A program made the position numbers and the translations under genes. From NCBI RefSeq assembly GCF_963678635.1, contig NC_087065.1, positions 74,593,345-74,657,344 of the forward strand: DNA of 64,000 bases, written 5' to 3'. Under the pieces are notes generated by a model. The model was not told where the DNA came from. It was given only the letters and a program-made list of their open reading frames with translations, and did not search any database. Source of the stretch: Symsagittifera roscoffensis. Its lineage: Eukaryota; Xenacoelomorpha; Acoela; Convolutidae. Positions 1 through 8,207 of this stretch are shown here, in pieces; position 1 is the first letter of the stretch, and each line of letters starts with the position of its first letter.

Positions 1-3000
1 CTCAAGAGGATCGCTAGTCACTTGCTTACCGGTAGCCTGGTGTTCATTTGAGACCCATTCATTACCTACGTCCACTTCCCAGGTCTGCCCGCTCGTTGAA
101 CCTCGCTTCATTTTTGTCCACTGAGGTTTGAAGTCTTCTTCCGTTGCCGAGCTGGTGGAGATCTCCATCTCTCTTTCTACGTCGAGCAGTTTCCTCGGCT
201 CGTAGCTACTCTTGTAGGCTGCTGTCTTCCATCGTGCCAGAACCATGGGGGCCGTCTCTCTCAAGTTCTTCTCCGAGACCGCATCCGCCGAAGGACTTCC
301 CAATCCCTCCACGTCTCTCTTCCTCTTGCGAGACCTCACGTCTTTGCTCGGGGGCGTTGTCGTTATCATCACTGATTCGACCTCCTTGTCTCCCCCCAAC
401 CCTTCCAACTCTTGCCTCCCCCCTGCTCGACCCTTAAGGATATTAGTACTTTTAATTATATTACTAGTTCCGACCTTATCCCCCCTTACATGTTCAATTA
501 TTTTATCGTCAGTTTTTTGTTTCGGAGTAGAGCTGTCTTTACATTTGTCATCTCTGGTTTTTCGTGGTACCTTCCTCAACTCGACCATCTTGCTCAGCAG
601 CTCTTCTCTAGCTTTCTCCTCCAGACCTGTCCCCACCAGGATAGGTTCTCCGAACTTCACCACCGTGTCCCACAGCTCGAGCTCCTCCTTGAAATCGTCC
701 AATGTGGTGTCGTCGCCCACTTCTCGATTAAAATCGCTCAAGAATTTTCGCCAAGCATCCGCGTCCAGGGTACCTAGGAAGGCATCCCTGTTTCCCTCGA
801 AGGTGTTTTTCTCCCTTCTGTCCGCACTCAAGAAGATCATTCCCATGTTGGGATTCTCAGTCGTCAGTGGCAACTCTAGGTTCTTGCGTGGAGATGAGGT
901 CAAAGGTGGCGTGGGGGTGTCTGCCCAGTTTTCTCCACTCAGATCTTTCAACAGATCTTCCACTGATAGGGGTGCTGGCGTAGATGGACCCGTTTCCTTG
1001 TACTCTGTCAGGGCCACCTGCAATGGGCCTGCTGCATCCAGCTTTTTTCCTTCCTGACTCCTTTCCACCTGCTCTAGCCCGTAAGGTGCCCGGTATCTCC
1101 TCGTGGCAAACAGCACCTCGTCTGCTTTCAGTGCGATATGCCCTTCATTCACTATCATCCTGCCATCGTCCCACACTGGCAACTGGTTCTCTAGACCTGC
1201 CCGCTCAAGTATTCTCAAGGCATCTCGCACCTCGAATTTCGGGGGCATCGACCCTCTCATTTTCTTGGCTTGAGTTGTCCATGAATTTATCTTCGCATCG
1301 CTGGTGTGAAAATAGATCGCTGCAGTGTAGCCGATGAAGAGAGGATCCCAGCCGTCGATGAACTCCTTCTGCTGATCTTCGGTTGCTGCTCTTGCGAAAA
1401 GGGATGGGACCACCAGGGAGCTGTTCATCCCCAGGGTCATTCTCCTCACTGTCGGGAATTCGGGAATGCTTTCTGGCAGGACTTCCTTCTCCAATATCGC
1501 TTCTAACTCCCTCTTCACCAGCTCAAAGCTCTTCTTCCATGCGGGAATTCTCAAGATCTCTTGCCCATTTGCTGTCAGGGGGTTTAGGTTCCAGAACTTG
1601 GGATAAGTTTCGATGGGGCCTTCGCGCTTGCCTCCCATCCTGCACTGCAGTTGTCCTCGAAAACTGTATGCCACCAACTCCGGATCCTTCACCTTTCCGA
1701 AGAGCACCGTGTTGCTCATTTGCGCCCTTAGCACCTCCTGTTGACACCAATTAAGTGTCGTTCCATCTAGTATGCTTATGAGGCTCACGTGGGTCACTGA
1801 GTGTCGATAAGCTTCCACCAGAGGATCTGGAAACGCGAACGTGACTGCCGGTCCATAGATACAGGTTACGACTTCCTTTAGCCCCCGGATCATCCCCATG
1901 GGGTCCGATCTCATGGCCAGGCATAGATCCGTCAATAGAGGCTTGCCCCCATTCACTTTCCTCCACTCTTCTCTTGTCTTCGGGCTCTTTTCTTCTCCAG
2001 TTAGGTGCCGGTTCTGCATCAGTAGGTACTGTACCAGCAGCGTCTTTAGCCCGGCAGCACACTTATACGAGTAGGTGTCGATGCTCGAGTGTGCTCTCCC
2101 CATCGACAGAGGCTCTCCATATTTCATCAGTCGGTGAAATGACTCCAGTTCCCCGTGGGTTAGAAGCACCAATGTCAAGTACCCGTCTATCCGGAGGGTG
2201 TCTACGCCCCGACTGAACATGTATGCTGGGCCCATATTAAACAGGTACCTTGGGTAAACCAAGTACAGTGCCAGCAACAGACTGATGGGCATATTCAACA
2301 TTTCCTGTATGAAGGCTCTAAAGATAGTATCTTTCGCGCTATACACTCCGGCCAGGAACTCCTTTCCCCAACAAGGACTCAAGAACTCAAGAATTTCGTG
2401 ATCCCTCCTCGTCCTCAGCTCACCCCTTGCGTGCTCCCTCCAGAATCCTCCAATCGTGACTTCGTTGGCTGCCGTGACAAACCTGCCAACCGTCATTTCC
2501 TTCTTTTCAGCCACTCCCAACTGCTCCTCAAGAAAATCCCAGATCTGCTTCACCAGAGGCGGAGCATCTTCTCTTGTCTTCTTCGTGGCGTTCTCCAGCC
2601 TTGGTGTCAGGAAGGGCCACCTGCCTCCCTCTTGTGTCAGTCGATACACCATCGACTCCAGCTGCTTCTCTGATGCGGCCACGTTCTTCCTCTCGTTGCT
2701 CGGCCCTCTAGATTTACTGGTGGAGCTTGTTATGGTCACCTCCATGTTTCGAAACCACAGACTGGCCGTCAGGTGAGCCACCACTGGATGATCTTCCCCT
2801 ATAATTGGACTGAGCTTGAGTTGCCTAGCAAAGTTAGATATCTCCAGCAAGAGAACCTCGTCCAACACGATGAGGATGTCTGCCAACTCGTGAAAGCCCC
2901 TCAACGCGTGGGACACATCCGCCCACGCCGCCGCAAGCTCTGACCTGCGAAGTCTCAAGTTTGTAGGTTCCAGTTCCCGATTGGGAGCTGCCATCAAAAC

Positions 3001-3516
3001 ACGCCATCCATTCCCTTCTGCTATCAAGATCAAGATTGCATACATAAATTGTAGAGCGGGAGGCATGCTCGCGTAGCCGGGGGACGTCGTGAACGCCACT
3101 TTCGTCTTGGAGCCAAATCGTGAGGCAACGTTTTCTTGCACTTCATTCATGGCTGCAAATAATGTCTGGATGGCTTCCCAGATTTTCTTCGGCGTAGGTT
3201 CGTCACCCTTGAGCTGCTCAAGAAACCCCGTCGCATGCAAGTGATCGTTCATCCCTGCAAACAGCAGCAGTTCAGGCTCGCAAGGCATCTCCGACTTTAT
3301 TGCCACCACCAGGGTTAACATCTGGTTCAGCTCCGCTCCCGGCAATGAGTATATCAGAGTTTCTGGCCAAAACAATTTGGGAGACGTTCCCTCAAAGTCC
3401 GATCCCGCTACGATGACCACCCTCGCTGCGGCTGGGTCCGCCCTGTCATAAACAGCTAAGGTCTTGGCCAGCTGCGTATTCCCATCTGGGATCGTTGGCC
3501 AATTTCGTGCCTTCAT
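1..3516 (-). CDS. ORF-X of element A: giant open frame, at least 1172 codons, unknown function (partial)
   Basis: I read this minus-strand frame codon by codon from the ATG at 3516 to position 1 and found no stop, so it runs off the edge. Its start overlaps the end of the SGNH frame by 71 nt. Residues about 30-100 resemble the first blocks of an SGNH fold: a G-S-D turn (38-40), a PGA block (59-61) and GMND (88-91), but the usual GDS order is changed. The middle part aligns colinearly by eye with the 885-codon frame at 20318-22975 in element B, including a segment ending in EAY (A: residues about 570-580) followed by a GP...W.L..P stretch. The last 150 residues seen are Lys/Glu-rich and low in complexity. 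There is no signal peptide and no clear membrane span, so an envelope role is unlikely. Function unknown. Confidence 0.85.
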   Translation of the reverse strand, partial: MKARNWPTIPDGNTQLAKTLAVYDRADPAAARVVIVAGSDFEGTSPKLFWPETLIYSLPGAELNQMLTLVVAIKSEMPCEPELLLFAGMNDHLHATGFLEQLKGDEPTPKKIWEAIQTLFAAMNEVQENVASRFGSKTKVAFTTSPGYASMPPALQFMYAILILIAEGNGWRVLMAAPNRELEPTNLRLRRSELAAAWADVSHALRGFHELADILIVLDEVLLLEISNFARQLKLSPIIGEDHPVVAHLTASLWFRNMEVTITSSTSKSRGPSNERKNVAASEKQLESMVYRLTQEGGRWPFLTPRLENATKKTREDAPPLVKQIWDFLEEQLGVAEKKEMTVGRFVTAANEVTIGGFWREHARGELRTRRDHEILEFLSPCWGKEFLAGVYSAKDTIFRAFIQEMLNMPISLLLALYLVYPRYLFNMGPAYMFSRGVDTLRIDGYLTLVLLTHGELESFHRLMKYGEPLSMGRAHSSIDTYSYKCAAGLKTLLVQYLLMQNRHLTGEEKSPKTREEWRKVNGGKPLLTDLCLAMRSDPMGMIRGLKEVVTCIYGPAVTFAFPDPLVEAYRHSVTHVSLISILDGTTLNWCQQEVLRAQMSNTVLFGKVKDPELVAYSFRGQLQCRMGGKREGPIETYPKFWNLNPLTANGQEILRIPAWKKSFELVKRELEAILEKEVLPESIPEFPTVRRMTLGMNSSLVVPSLFARAATEDQQKEFIDGWDPLFIGYTAAIYFHTSDAKINSWTTQAKKMRGSMPPKFEVRDALRILERAGLENQLPVWDDGRMIVNEGHIALKADEVLFATRRYRAPYGLEQVERSQEGKKLDAAGPLQVALTEYKETGPSTPAPLSVEDLLKDLSGENWADTPTPPLTSSPRKNLELPLTTENPNMGMIFLSADRREKNTFEGNRDAFLGTLDADAWRKFLSDFNREVGDDTTLDDFKEELELWDTVVKFGEPILVGTGLEEKAREELLSKMVELRKVPRKTRDDKCKDSSTPKQKTDDKIIEHVRGDKVGTSNIIKSTNILKGRAGGRQELEGLGGDKEVESVMITTTPPSKDVRSRKRKRDVEGLGSPSADAVSEKNLRETAPMVLARWKTAAYKSSYEPRKLLDVEREMEISTSSATEEDFKPQWTKMKRGSTSGQTWEVDVGNEWVSNEHQATGKQVTSDPLE

Positions 3517-4861
3517 ACGCGGCGTCTGGTAATTCCATCTCCCTCGGATCCATCACCTTGTCCACCACCCTCAACTGTGCTGGAGTGGCCACCCTAATCC
3601 TGGCAATGCTAGTGCGGTGTTTGGGAGGCTCCACTACGAATTCCGGACTCCCTAATGACTTGAGAGGTCTATAGTTAATGGGTCCCATCACCGATTTTGT
3701 GGGAATCCCAGTCAGATCCGCCGTCTCTGCTATTTTTGCTCTCGAGAAGTGTTTCTCGTGAGCCTTCAGCCAGTCCACACACTGGAGTCTGCCCAAGTCT
3801 TCGTGCGACACCTGCTCAAGACCCAAACCTTTAGCTAACTCTAGCCAGCACTCGAGGTCCTCCAGGTCCAGCTCCTTGACCTTCTCCTCATATTTCAACC
3901 TGTTGGTCTCCACTGGTTTCTCCGGCTTCTTCTTCTCCGCCACCACCACCGAGGATATTATCGATCCCTGGGGCGTTGATGACGTTGCCTCATCAGCTTC
4001 CATGGGCGCAGCGCCCGGCAACTGGGTTCGGCTATCCCTCGAACTGTCTCTAGGATCAGCCATCGCCCCTAAGCGGCTGGACAAAGCTCTCGAGTTGAAG
4101 AAAGGTGGATTTGGGGGTGGTCCGAACGTGACCTGTGCCGTCTCTAGTAACTCTGTCTCCAACGCGTTTATGTGCCTTTGGAAGACGTCATTCAACCACT
4201 CCACCCCTCTAGGCCTATCAAAATGAATCCCATCCGCAGATGCGTCGTCAGGGAAAGCAGATAGCTCCATTTGCTCGGCCACGTCCAACAGCCCAACGGG
4301 GAGGACGCTTCTTTTGTGTATCAGCCTGATTATTTCATTCAGGTTCCGCACCTTCGTGTTCATCTCCATTGCATGTTGATCCGCTTTCATGTTGTAAGGG
4401 ACGGTGCACACCGTAAGAATGGCAGGATCCATTTGAATTCGCAATTCCTCGAGAATGCAGCTCATCTTGTCGTGCAGCCTCATTACCTTCCTTGCTTCCC
4501 CCCTAGACACATCATTCGTCCCGATCATCAGTGTCACCGTATATACTCTTGCCATACCTAGCATCTCAAGTGTCGCCAACATCTGCGGCGTCGCGGCTCC
4601 AGCGAAGCTCAAGATTCCCGTTTGCCAATGGGACTGGATCCGGGTCAATACCCGCAGCAAGCTGTCCCCTATGATCAAGTGGACCGCTCCTTCGGGCACA
4701 CGTGGCTGCGCGAAGTATTCCACCCAAGCCGCGTTATGGAAGCAGTCTCTCCTGTCCATCTGCGCCGTGCTCCAGTCCATCCGATTGTGCCTATGGTATC
4801 TACCTTCCGTATTCTTTTTATAACTCGAGATTACCACACTCCTGACAGGTTGTTCCCCCAC
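3446..4861 (-). CDS. SGNH/GDSL-hydrolase-like protein encoded by element A
   Basis: Frame of 471 codons; 4861 is a GTG, the first ATG is at 4780. All four SGNH blocks are visible (numbering from 4861): block I GDS with Ser67, block II Gly88, block III GTND with Asn116, and block V D-x-x-H at Asp210/His213. The family comprises esterases and lipases, and related domains occur in ORF1 of CR1/L2-type LINEs; no substrate can be told here. Residues 230-300 are a Pro/Ser-rich linker. The C-terminal 170 residues are charged and unrecognised. The frame overlaps the end of the coiled-coil frame (31 nt) and the start of ORF-X (71 nt). It may be a separate protein, or one piece of a longer protein split by frameshifts. 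An SGNH module is not part of the standard Gypsy gene set. Confidence 0.8.
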   Translation of the reverse strand: MGEQPVRSVVISSYKKNTEGRYHRHNRMDWSTAQMDRRDCFHNAAWVEYFAQPRVPEGAVHLIIGDSLLRVLTRIQSHWQTGILSFAGAATPQMLATLEMLGMARVYTVTLMIGTNDVSRGEARKVMRLHDKMSCILEELRIQMDPAILTVCTVPYNMKADQHAMEMNTKVRNLNEIIRLIHKRSVLPVGLLDVAEQMELSAFPDDASADGIHFDRPRGVEWLNDVFQRHINALETELLETAQVTFGPPPNPPFFNSRALSSRLGAMADPRDSSRDSRTQLPGAAPMEADEATSSTPQGSIISSVVVAEKKKPEKPVETNRLKYEEKVKELDLEDLECWLELAKGLGLEQVSHEDLGRLQCVDWLKAHEKHFSRAKIAETADLTGIPTKSVMGPINYRPLKSLGSPEFVVEPPKHRTSIARIRVATPAQLRVVDKVMDPREMELPDAAYEGTKLANDPRWEYAAGQDLSCL

Positions 4862-5499
4862 GTCGATGGCAGGTCCACTCTTGCTGGACTCTCGCGATTC
4901 CTTAGTTGTAGCCGCTCGTGCAATTCTTTCAGTCGTGACGAGCTACTACTCACCTGACTACTACCCGGGGTCGAACTTGGCGTATATCCTGGCAGCGCGA
5001 CGTCCATCAACGGGCGTATTGCTTGTGTCTCTAGACCACGCAGGGAGGACGCTGATTCAGACGGTATCCACACCTCCAGCCCTTCGTTCATATGTTCTTG
5101 AGCAGCACGATCGAGGTTGAATCGTACCTTCGACCTAGGAGCCTCATCCACCTCTATGCGTGACTCTGGCCTTGAGCCGGTCACCACCCGCTCTTTGGGC
5201 TTAGCCCCCTTCTGCATGTCGAGCTCACGCTGTCGTTGTTGAATCCTTTCAAGCTCTGACTTCAGCTGCTCGCAATTGGCGGCATTCTCCCGCACCCTTT
5301 CTGCCTGTAGCTGTTCAGCTCTCATCACGTCCAGTTCCCTTCGCGCTTGATCCCTCTCAACTTTTGCCTGGTCTCTCTCGAGCACCGCTTGATCCCGGTC
5401 GAGGTTCGCCTTGTTTCTCTCCCGCTGAGTCCTCTCAAGCTCTCTCTTCATGATGCTGACGTCCGGATATGCTTCCCCCGTCTGCTGTGCTCGAGACAT
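4831..5499 (-). CDS. Coiled-coil protein of element A
   Basis: 222 codons from the ATG at 5499. Residues about 15-95 are heavily charged with repeated RDQA-type heptads, which predicts a long coiled coil; the rest is Ser/Pro-rich, with a polyserine run near residue 185. The ATG overlaps the stop of the preceding frame as TGATG, an arrangement compatible with termination-reinitiation. It lies directly upstream of the SGNH frame. Coiled coil followed by an SGNH esterase is also the order in CR1-like LINE ORF1 proteins, so a shared RNA-chaperone or oligomerisation role is possible but only inferred. Confidence 0.65.
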   Translation of the reverse strand: MSRAQQTGEAYPDVSIMKRELERTQRERNKANLDRDQAVLERDQAKVERDQARRELDVMRAEQLQAERVRENAANCEQLKSELERIQQRQRELDMQKGAKPKERVVTGSRPESRIEVDEAPRSKVRFNLDRAAQEHMNEGLEVWIPSESASSLRGLETQAIRPLMDVALPGYTPSSTPGSSQVSSSSSRLKELHERLQLRNRESPARVDLPSTWGNNLSGVW

Positions 5500-5870
5500 C
5501 AATGGTGTCTTGCTCGTGCTCTGGCCCGTGGATCTGGCTGATGTTCCCCTGCTCCAGACTCAGTGTTATTACTCAAGCCAGGGTTCCTTGCCAAATCGAA
5601 CCCCCTTATTGCTGCATCCACGTTCCAAGACAGCCACTTGGTTTGCTCCTGATTAGATATCCCCTCGGTGGTGTAGCCCACCATCAAAACTGCTTCTGTC
5701 GCAGATTCCCGACACTCGCCCGCATCCTCCAACTGGAGGATGGCGTTCAACATCACTGCCATTCTCTCATCCACTTGAGTATAATCCAGGTCCCTCAGAC
5801 GTCTGTATAATTCGTCAAGTGTGGGTTTTTTCAAAGCCGTTGGCATGGACTTCCAGAATTGATCTGCCAT
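5499..5870 (-). CDS. Small hypothetical protein of element A
   Basis: 123 codons plus stop from the first ATG at 5870; the frame stays open upstream to a TTG at 5885. It is predicted helical, with an ILQLED segment and a conserved-looking KWLSW segment near residue 85, and ends in an Arg/Ala-rich tail. No family recognised. Its TGA stop shares a base with the ATG of the coiled-coil frame. It could be the N-terminal part of a larger protein now split by a frameshift. Confidence 0.5.
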   Translation of the reverse strand: MADQFWKSMPTALKKPTLDELYRRLRDLDYTQVDERMAVMLNAILQLEDAGECRESATEAVLMVGYTTEGISNQEQTKWLSWNVDAAIRGFDLARNPGLSNNTESGAGEHQPDPRARARARHH

Positions 5871-6308
5871 TTCCGTAATTTCCAAATGATCTTGAGTATT
5901 GAGTTCTACCTGAGCAACTTGAGTACTACCTGAGCAACTTGAGTATTACTTCTTGAGGTGTCGTTCAACTTGTGTTCTCTTTCTTCAATTGAATACAGTT
6001 GAGTAATTTGACTTTACCAAATCAATCTGAAAATAACACTCCATTTTTAGACTAGCAGGTGGTGTTCCTAACCTAAAAACCCCCTTTACTATTATAGTTA
6101 AAACCCTTTCGTTTCCGTTCTATTTAAAATAGTTCAATTGGAAATTTTCTAAAAACATGCAGATTCATTTTATGTTTTAGCACCATCAATCATTTAAAAT
6201 ATTAATTGTCATGCCAATCACCTCTAAAATTCTCTACCTGTTTTGTACCCCCACACCTAACTCGAGATTCTTCCCTCATGCCCCACTCAAGACCCCCGCG
6301 TACCCGAC
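5871..6308 (-). other. AT-rich spacer between macro segment and second ORF block of element A, with 20-bp repeats
   Basis: No credible coding. Positions about 5900-5960 hold two and a half 20-bp tandem units of the type gagtNctacctgagcaactt. The spacer separates the pol-macro frame from the extra ORFs and would be a natural place for an internal promoter or splice acceptor; no such signal was identified. Confidence 0.5.
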
Positions 6309-7328
6309 TCAGGCGATGCTCAAGTAGTATTTCTTGTGAAGATGCACCATTATCTCAGTTTCTGCGGAGACCACGTGTAGGATAGCGTACAATTCCCTCG
6401 GGCTCAATTTCCCCCTGTTCGGGTCATACACCGGCATTGAGACCTCCGTTATCCCTCTTTCAATCATGAAGTCTCGTAGTCTCGTTAGTGCCAACATCAC
6501 GTGTTCAGGATCGATCGTGTTTCTGTCATTGACCCTCGTCACTAGGAAGCACAGATATTTGCCCGGGACTTGTGCTACTGATGGTGGAAGCGCGGCCATT
6601 CCTCCCAGTCCCGGTCTCTGTCTAAACAGAAACTCCACGTTCTGGTATTCTCTCTTGAAGTCTGCTTCCAGTCTTGATTTGAAACTCATGTCCGCCGTGA
6701 TACAGATTGCGCTAGTCCTGTCTGACAGATTGAAGTCACTATCCGTTATCAGGATATTCTCTGAGTATTCGTTTGGTATTTCAAACTTCGTTTTGAAATT
6801 CCGTCCTATGGTAGGCTCGGCCTCTTCCCCTTCCCTTTCCAGTCCGCACTTTTCTCTCACTTCTCTGAGTTTCTTTATCATCAAATTTTCGGTATGGGTA
6901 AGTCCTACCCCCACTCCCCGGACAAAAATATTTATCGACGTCCCCGTCGATGATGCTGGGTCTGAATTATCCGGCGGAATGTCGAGCGGGCTGTCTGTTG
7001 CCGTCCAGCCGAAAAGAGGATCCTCCGTTTTCATGTACTTCCCCGCTGATATGTCAACTTGCTGTATGCTCTGTCCTTCCTCGCTTTCGTCCTTGACATC
7101 GCGCATCCATTCTAATATCCTCAGGTTCGTATTTTTCCTCCTCTCTATCTCGCTCTGTTCTAAATCCGTCTCCCGCTCCGGCGTCGAGTGGTCTTCCTCT
7201 GGATAGTGTTCATTATCATTGATGATCTGCCATTCACCATCTGCCGCCAGCTCGCCCACACTTGTTAGTTCTCTGCTTAGGTCATCGGGCTTTATCTTGT
7301 CGATCAGGAAATCGTCTCCGTACCTGTT
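6309..7328 (-). CDS. Macro-domain-like segment (OARD1/TARG1-type fold) in the pol frame of element A
   Basis: Open in the same frame as the integrase frame, from which one TAA (7329-7331) separates it; the first listed codon (7259) is GTG, so it is not an independent start. Numbering from 7259: residues 1-110 are an acidic linker, 110-165 are unassigned, and 168-316 match the macro fold seen in OARD1: a first strand with Asp175, a CITADM strand, an amphipathic helix (LEADFKREY), a GxxAAL strand, a YLCFLVT strand, a long helix, a SMPVYDPN loop and a final HLHKKYYL strand. Macro domains bind or hydrolyse ADP-ribose. The two glycine loops of OARD1 are not conserved: KSRLE stands where GAGIA is expected, and DPNRGKL replaces the GxGxD loop. 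OARD1 Lys84 corresponds to Arg242. Enzyme activity is therefore doubtful. Element B carries the second half. Confidence 0.78.
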   Translation of the reverse strand, partial: NRYGDDFLIDKIKPDDLSRELTSVGELAADGEWQIINDNEHYPEEDHSTPERETDLEQSEIERRKNTNLRILEWMRDVKDESEEGQSIQQVDISAGKYMKTEDPLFGWTATDSPLDIPPDNSDPASSTGTSINIFVRGVGVGLTHTENLMIKKLREVREKCGLEREGEEAEPTIGRNFKTKFEIPNEYSENILITDSDFNLSDRTSAICITADMSFKSRLEADFKREYQNVEFLFRQRPGLGGMAALPPSVAQVPGKYLCFLVTRVNDRNTIDPEHVMLALTRLRDFMIERGITEVSMPVYDPNRGKLSPRELYAILHVVSAETEIMVHLHKKYYLSIA

Positions 7329-8207
7329 TTACCTCATGCCTGTGCGTTTGCGATTGCCACTCCTTGTCCCCGCTGCTATTGACAAGTCTGGTTCTGTCCA
7401 CTTCGGCACCTCACCTTGATCCGGATCGTTCCAATCCTCCTCCACAAAAGATTCCGCTTCAGAGTCCGCGTCTATTTTTTCGTTGTCATCCAAACTCAAG
7501 TTTTCATTGCCATCATTTTTATCTCTAGTGCCTTTCTCGTTCACTTCACATGCTGGTTCCACCAGTAGGTACTCTAGTCCCTCCATGTCTTTTGGTACAC
7601 ACCAGTCCTCTGGGGATGGGATATGAGGCTTCAGGTTCTCATAATGTGCCGCTCGCCCAGTACTTAAGCGGTAGAACCGTCCTTGTTGATGTACTTCAGT
7701 TATCATGAATGGTCCTCTCCATTTCTTGAGTAGTTTCTTCGTCCCCTTGGGCGGTATCACATTCTGGAAAACCCACACATACTGGCCCACTTCATATGGT
7801 TTCGCCTGTAATATTTTTTCATCATATTTCTTGCGCTGTCTCATTTGTGCCTGCGCAGTGTTCCTCCTGCACAGCTCGTTAATTTCCTGCTGTCTCCTGA
7901 TCGCTTCTTTCACGTAAGCTTGAGGTGACGTCCTCTTTCCTTCGAACTCCGGGTAAAAGAACGTCAGGGGCATCGCTCTCTCTTTGCCTGTCAACATCAT
8001 GAATGGGCTGATTCCCGTCGTTGAGTGTTGAGTACTGGAGTATGCCCCTACGACTTGAGGCAGATACTTATCCCAGTCCGTCATGTATCTAGAGCAGTAT
8101 ACCCTTAGCATGTTCACCAACGTTCTGTTCTGTCTCTCTACCAGTCCGTTGGTCTGAGGGTGGTAGCTAGTTGAGTGTGCTTGAGCTATGTGTGACCTCT
8201 TCATTAA
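7329..8207 (-). pseudogene. pol: Element A integrase C-terminal half with GPY/F module
   Basis: Contains the catalytic Glu in a GLVERQNRT context, the arm typical of Gypsy integrases, and a WRGPF (GPY/F) motif near residue 160, then an acidic tail. It is out of frame with the upstream integrase core: compared with element B, about seven residues just after the SDNGK motif are missing and the frame shifts near 8205. It ends in a TAA at 7329; the same frame then continues into the macro-like segment. Integrase of this copy is therefore broken. Confidence 0.88.

Noticed and set aside
1-1057. Long plus-strand frames (for example 245-1057) as genes
   Set aside because: They are antisense shadows of the uninterrupted minus-strand ORF-X, which matches element B.
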